A DNA stretch of 5,733 nt from Acidimicrobiia bacterium (GTDB lineage: Bacteria; Actinomycetota; Acidimicrobiia; IMCC26256; BP-133): assembly GCA_025934385.1 (NCBI GenBank), contig JAICYE010000164.1, forward strand, positions 1-5,733, given 5' to 3'. How positions within the stretch are numbered: the stretch's first letter is position 1; every line of letters begins with the position of its first letter. Position numbers and translations under genes: made by a program. The notes beneath the pieces are model-generated. The model was not told the origin of the DNA. It worked only from the letters and a program-made list of their open reading frames with translations, and ran no database searches. Of the stretch, positions 4,839 to 5,733 are shown piece by piece.

Positions 4839-5733
4839 CGGCGCTGCCCTGGGCGTGGGCCGGGCCGCTGTCCCAGGACTTCTTCCGGCAGGCGTTCGCC
4901 GCCGGAACGGCCGCCGCCATCGCCGCCGGCCTCGTCGGCTCGTTCCTGCTGCTGCGGAACCAGGTCTTCGCCGGCGACGCCCTCAGCCACGTCGCCTTCA
5001 CCGGCGGCCTCGCCGCCCTCGCCCTCGGCTTCGCCGCCCGCACCGGCGTCTTCACGGCCACGGTGGCGGTGGCCATCCTCCTCGCCGTCCTCGGCGGCCG
5101 GGCCCGGCTCAACGACGTCGTCACCGGCGTCGTGTTCACCTGGCTGCTCGGGCTCGGCGTCCTCTTCCTGTCGGTCTTCACGGCGTCGAAGGCCACAGGG
5201 AACGCCGCCGGCGCGGTGCGCGTCCTCTTCGGCTCGATCTTCGGCATCGACGCCGCCACCGCCGGCCAGACGGCCTGGATCGCCGCCGCCGTGGTCGCCG
5301 CCATGCTGGTCATCAGCCGCCCCCTGCTCTTCGCCTCGATCGACCCCCGGGTGGCCGAAGCCCGCGGGGTGCCGGTCCGGGTCCTCAACGTGGTGTTCCT
5401 GGTCGCCGCCGGCGTCATGGTCGCCCAGCTGGTCCAGGTGGTCGGCGCCCTGCTGCTCCTCGGGCTGATCACCACCCCGGCGGCCAGCGCCCACCGGCTG
5501 ACCGGGCGACCGTGGCGGGCCATGGCGGGGTCGGTCGTCATCGCCGTCGCCACCGTGTGGGTCGGGCTGTGGGTCAGTTATGTCCGGCCGAGCCTGCCGC
5601 CCAGCTTCAGCATCATCGCTACCGGCTTCGTGGGCTGGCTGGCGGTCGAAGTGGCCGCCCGGTGGTCCTTGTCCCCGGGAGCCGGGGACGGGTCTACGGT
5701 GGCGACCGGCCGGCCACCGGGAGAGGAGCGACC
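4835..5733 (+). CDS. Metal ABC transporter permease, ABC-3 family (second), 3' end outside window
   Basis: The frame opened by ATG 4835 stays open to the right edge (299 complete codons plus two bases), so the stop lies outside. The protein is a second ABC-3 permease. Signatures are FLLLRNQVFAGDALSHVAFTG (about 37-57, with H52 in the conserved position), ASIDPRVAEARGVPVR (167-182) and GALLLLGLITTPAASA (204-219). The last helix ends near residue 275, and what follows is a polar Gly/Pro-rich tail, so little is probably missing. It shares the FAS(V/I)DPRVAEA-GVPVR block with the first permease and is otherwise clearly diverged, which suggests an old duplication and a heterodimeric channel. GGTGAT (4823-4828) 6 nt before the start and the ATGA overlap support this start. 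Confidence 0.9.
   Translation, partial: MTALPWAWAGPLSQDFFRQAFAAGTAAAIAAGLVGSFLLLRNQVFAGDALSHVAFTGGLAALALGFAARTGVFTATVAVAILLAVLGGRARLNDVVTGVVFTWLLGLGVLFLSVFTASKATGNAAGAVRVLFGSIFGIDAATAGQTAWIAAAVVAAMLVISRPLLFASIDPRVAEARGVPVRVLNVVFLVAAGVMVAQLVQVVGALLLLGLITTPAASAHRLTGRPWRAMAGSVVIAVATVWVGLWVSYVRPSLPPSFSIIATGFVGWLAVEVAARWSLSPGAGDGSTVATGRPPGEER
5720..5728 (+). promoter_or_regulatory. Strong ribosome binding site for a gene beyond the right edge
   Basis: GGAGAGGAG (5720-5728) is the best Shine-Dalgarno sequence in the window and ends 5 bases before the edge. A start codon at or just past 5734 would be at ideal spacing, implying a fifth gene of the operon that overlaps or closely follows the second permease. 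Confidence 0.45.

Noticed and set aside
4765..5553. Two overlapping minus-strand open frames opposite the second permease
   Set aside because: Both are low-complexity shadows (Ala/Arg/Thr- or Gly/Glu/Asp-rich). The plus strand holds an uninterrupted ABC-3 permease.

Overview
The window looks like a high-GC actinobacterial chromosome. The coding part is strongly GC-rich, with G or C in most third codon positions. The cupredoxin gene appears to be leaderless, and neighbouring genes are joined by ATGA overlaps. I cannot name the genus. A Rieske domain fused to a DUF2231 membrane domain, next to a Mn/Zn-type ABC importer, fits free-living actinobacteria.

Layout: (1) Positions 1-609 hold no convincing gene and are visibly less GC-rich than the rest. 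They contain a 51-bp inverted repeat (30-80), a 12-bp-phased set of TTCTACC heptamers (353-395), a perfect DnaA-box nonamer (404-412), and a 24-base piece with the exact geometry of a tRNA 3' end including CCA (504-527). Together these look like the distal end of an integrated element (arm-type sites plus attachment core), with ordinary chromosome starting near 528. (2) 610-1464 (+) encodes a membrane DUF2231-Rieske [2Fe-2S] fusion protein. (3) 1483-1869 (-) encodes a small exported cupredoxin, convergent with the Rieske gene. (4) 1870-1982 is a divergent promoter region with a sigma70-like promoter for each direction and a Fur/Zur-like 7-1-7 box inside the rightward one. (5) 1983-5733 (+) is a tightly overlapping operon of four genes: a cluster-A metal-binding protein, an ATPase and two ABC-3 family permeases. 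The second permease runs off the right edge, where a strong ribosome binding site suggests another gene starts just outside.

How the genes fit together: the operon encodes a complete importer for Mn(II), Zn(II) or a similar divalent metal. Its binding protein is unusual. It appears to have a cleavable Sec signal instead of a lipobox, and its C-terminus ends in LPHSG, a hydrophobic segment and RRRR, like a sortase sorting signal or a simple membrane anchor. The ligands inferred by motif position (His, His, Glu, Glu) are closer to the Mn-type PsaA set than to ZnuA. The cupredoxin shares the regulatory region and is also exported, so a link to metal or redox homeostasis at the cell surface is possible but inferred.
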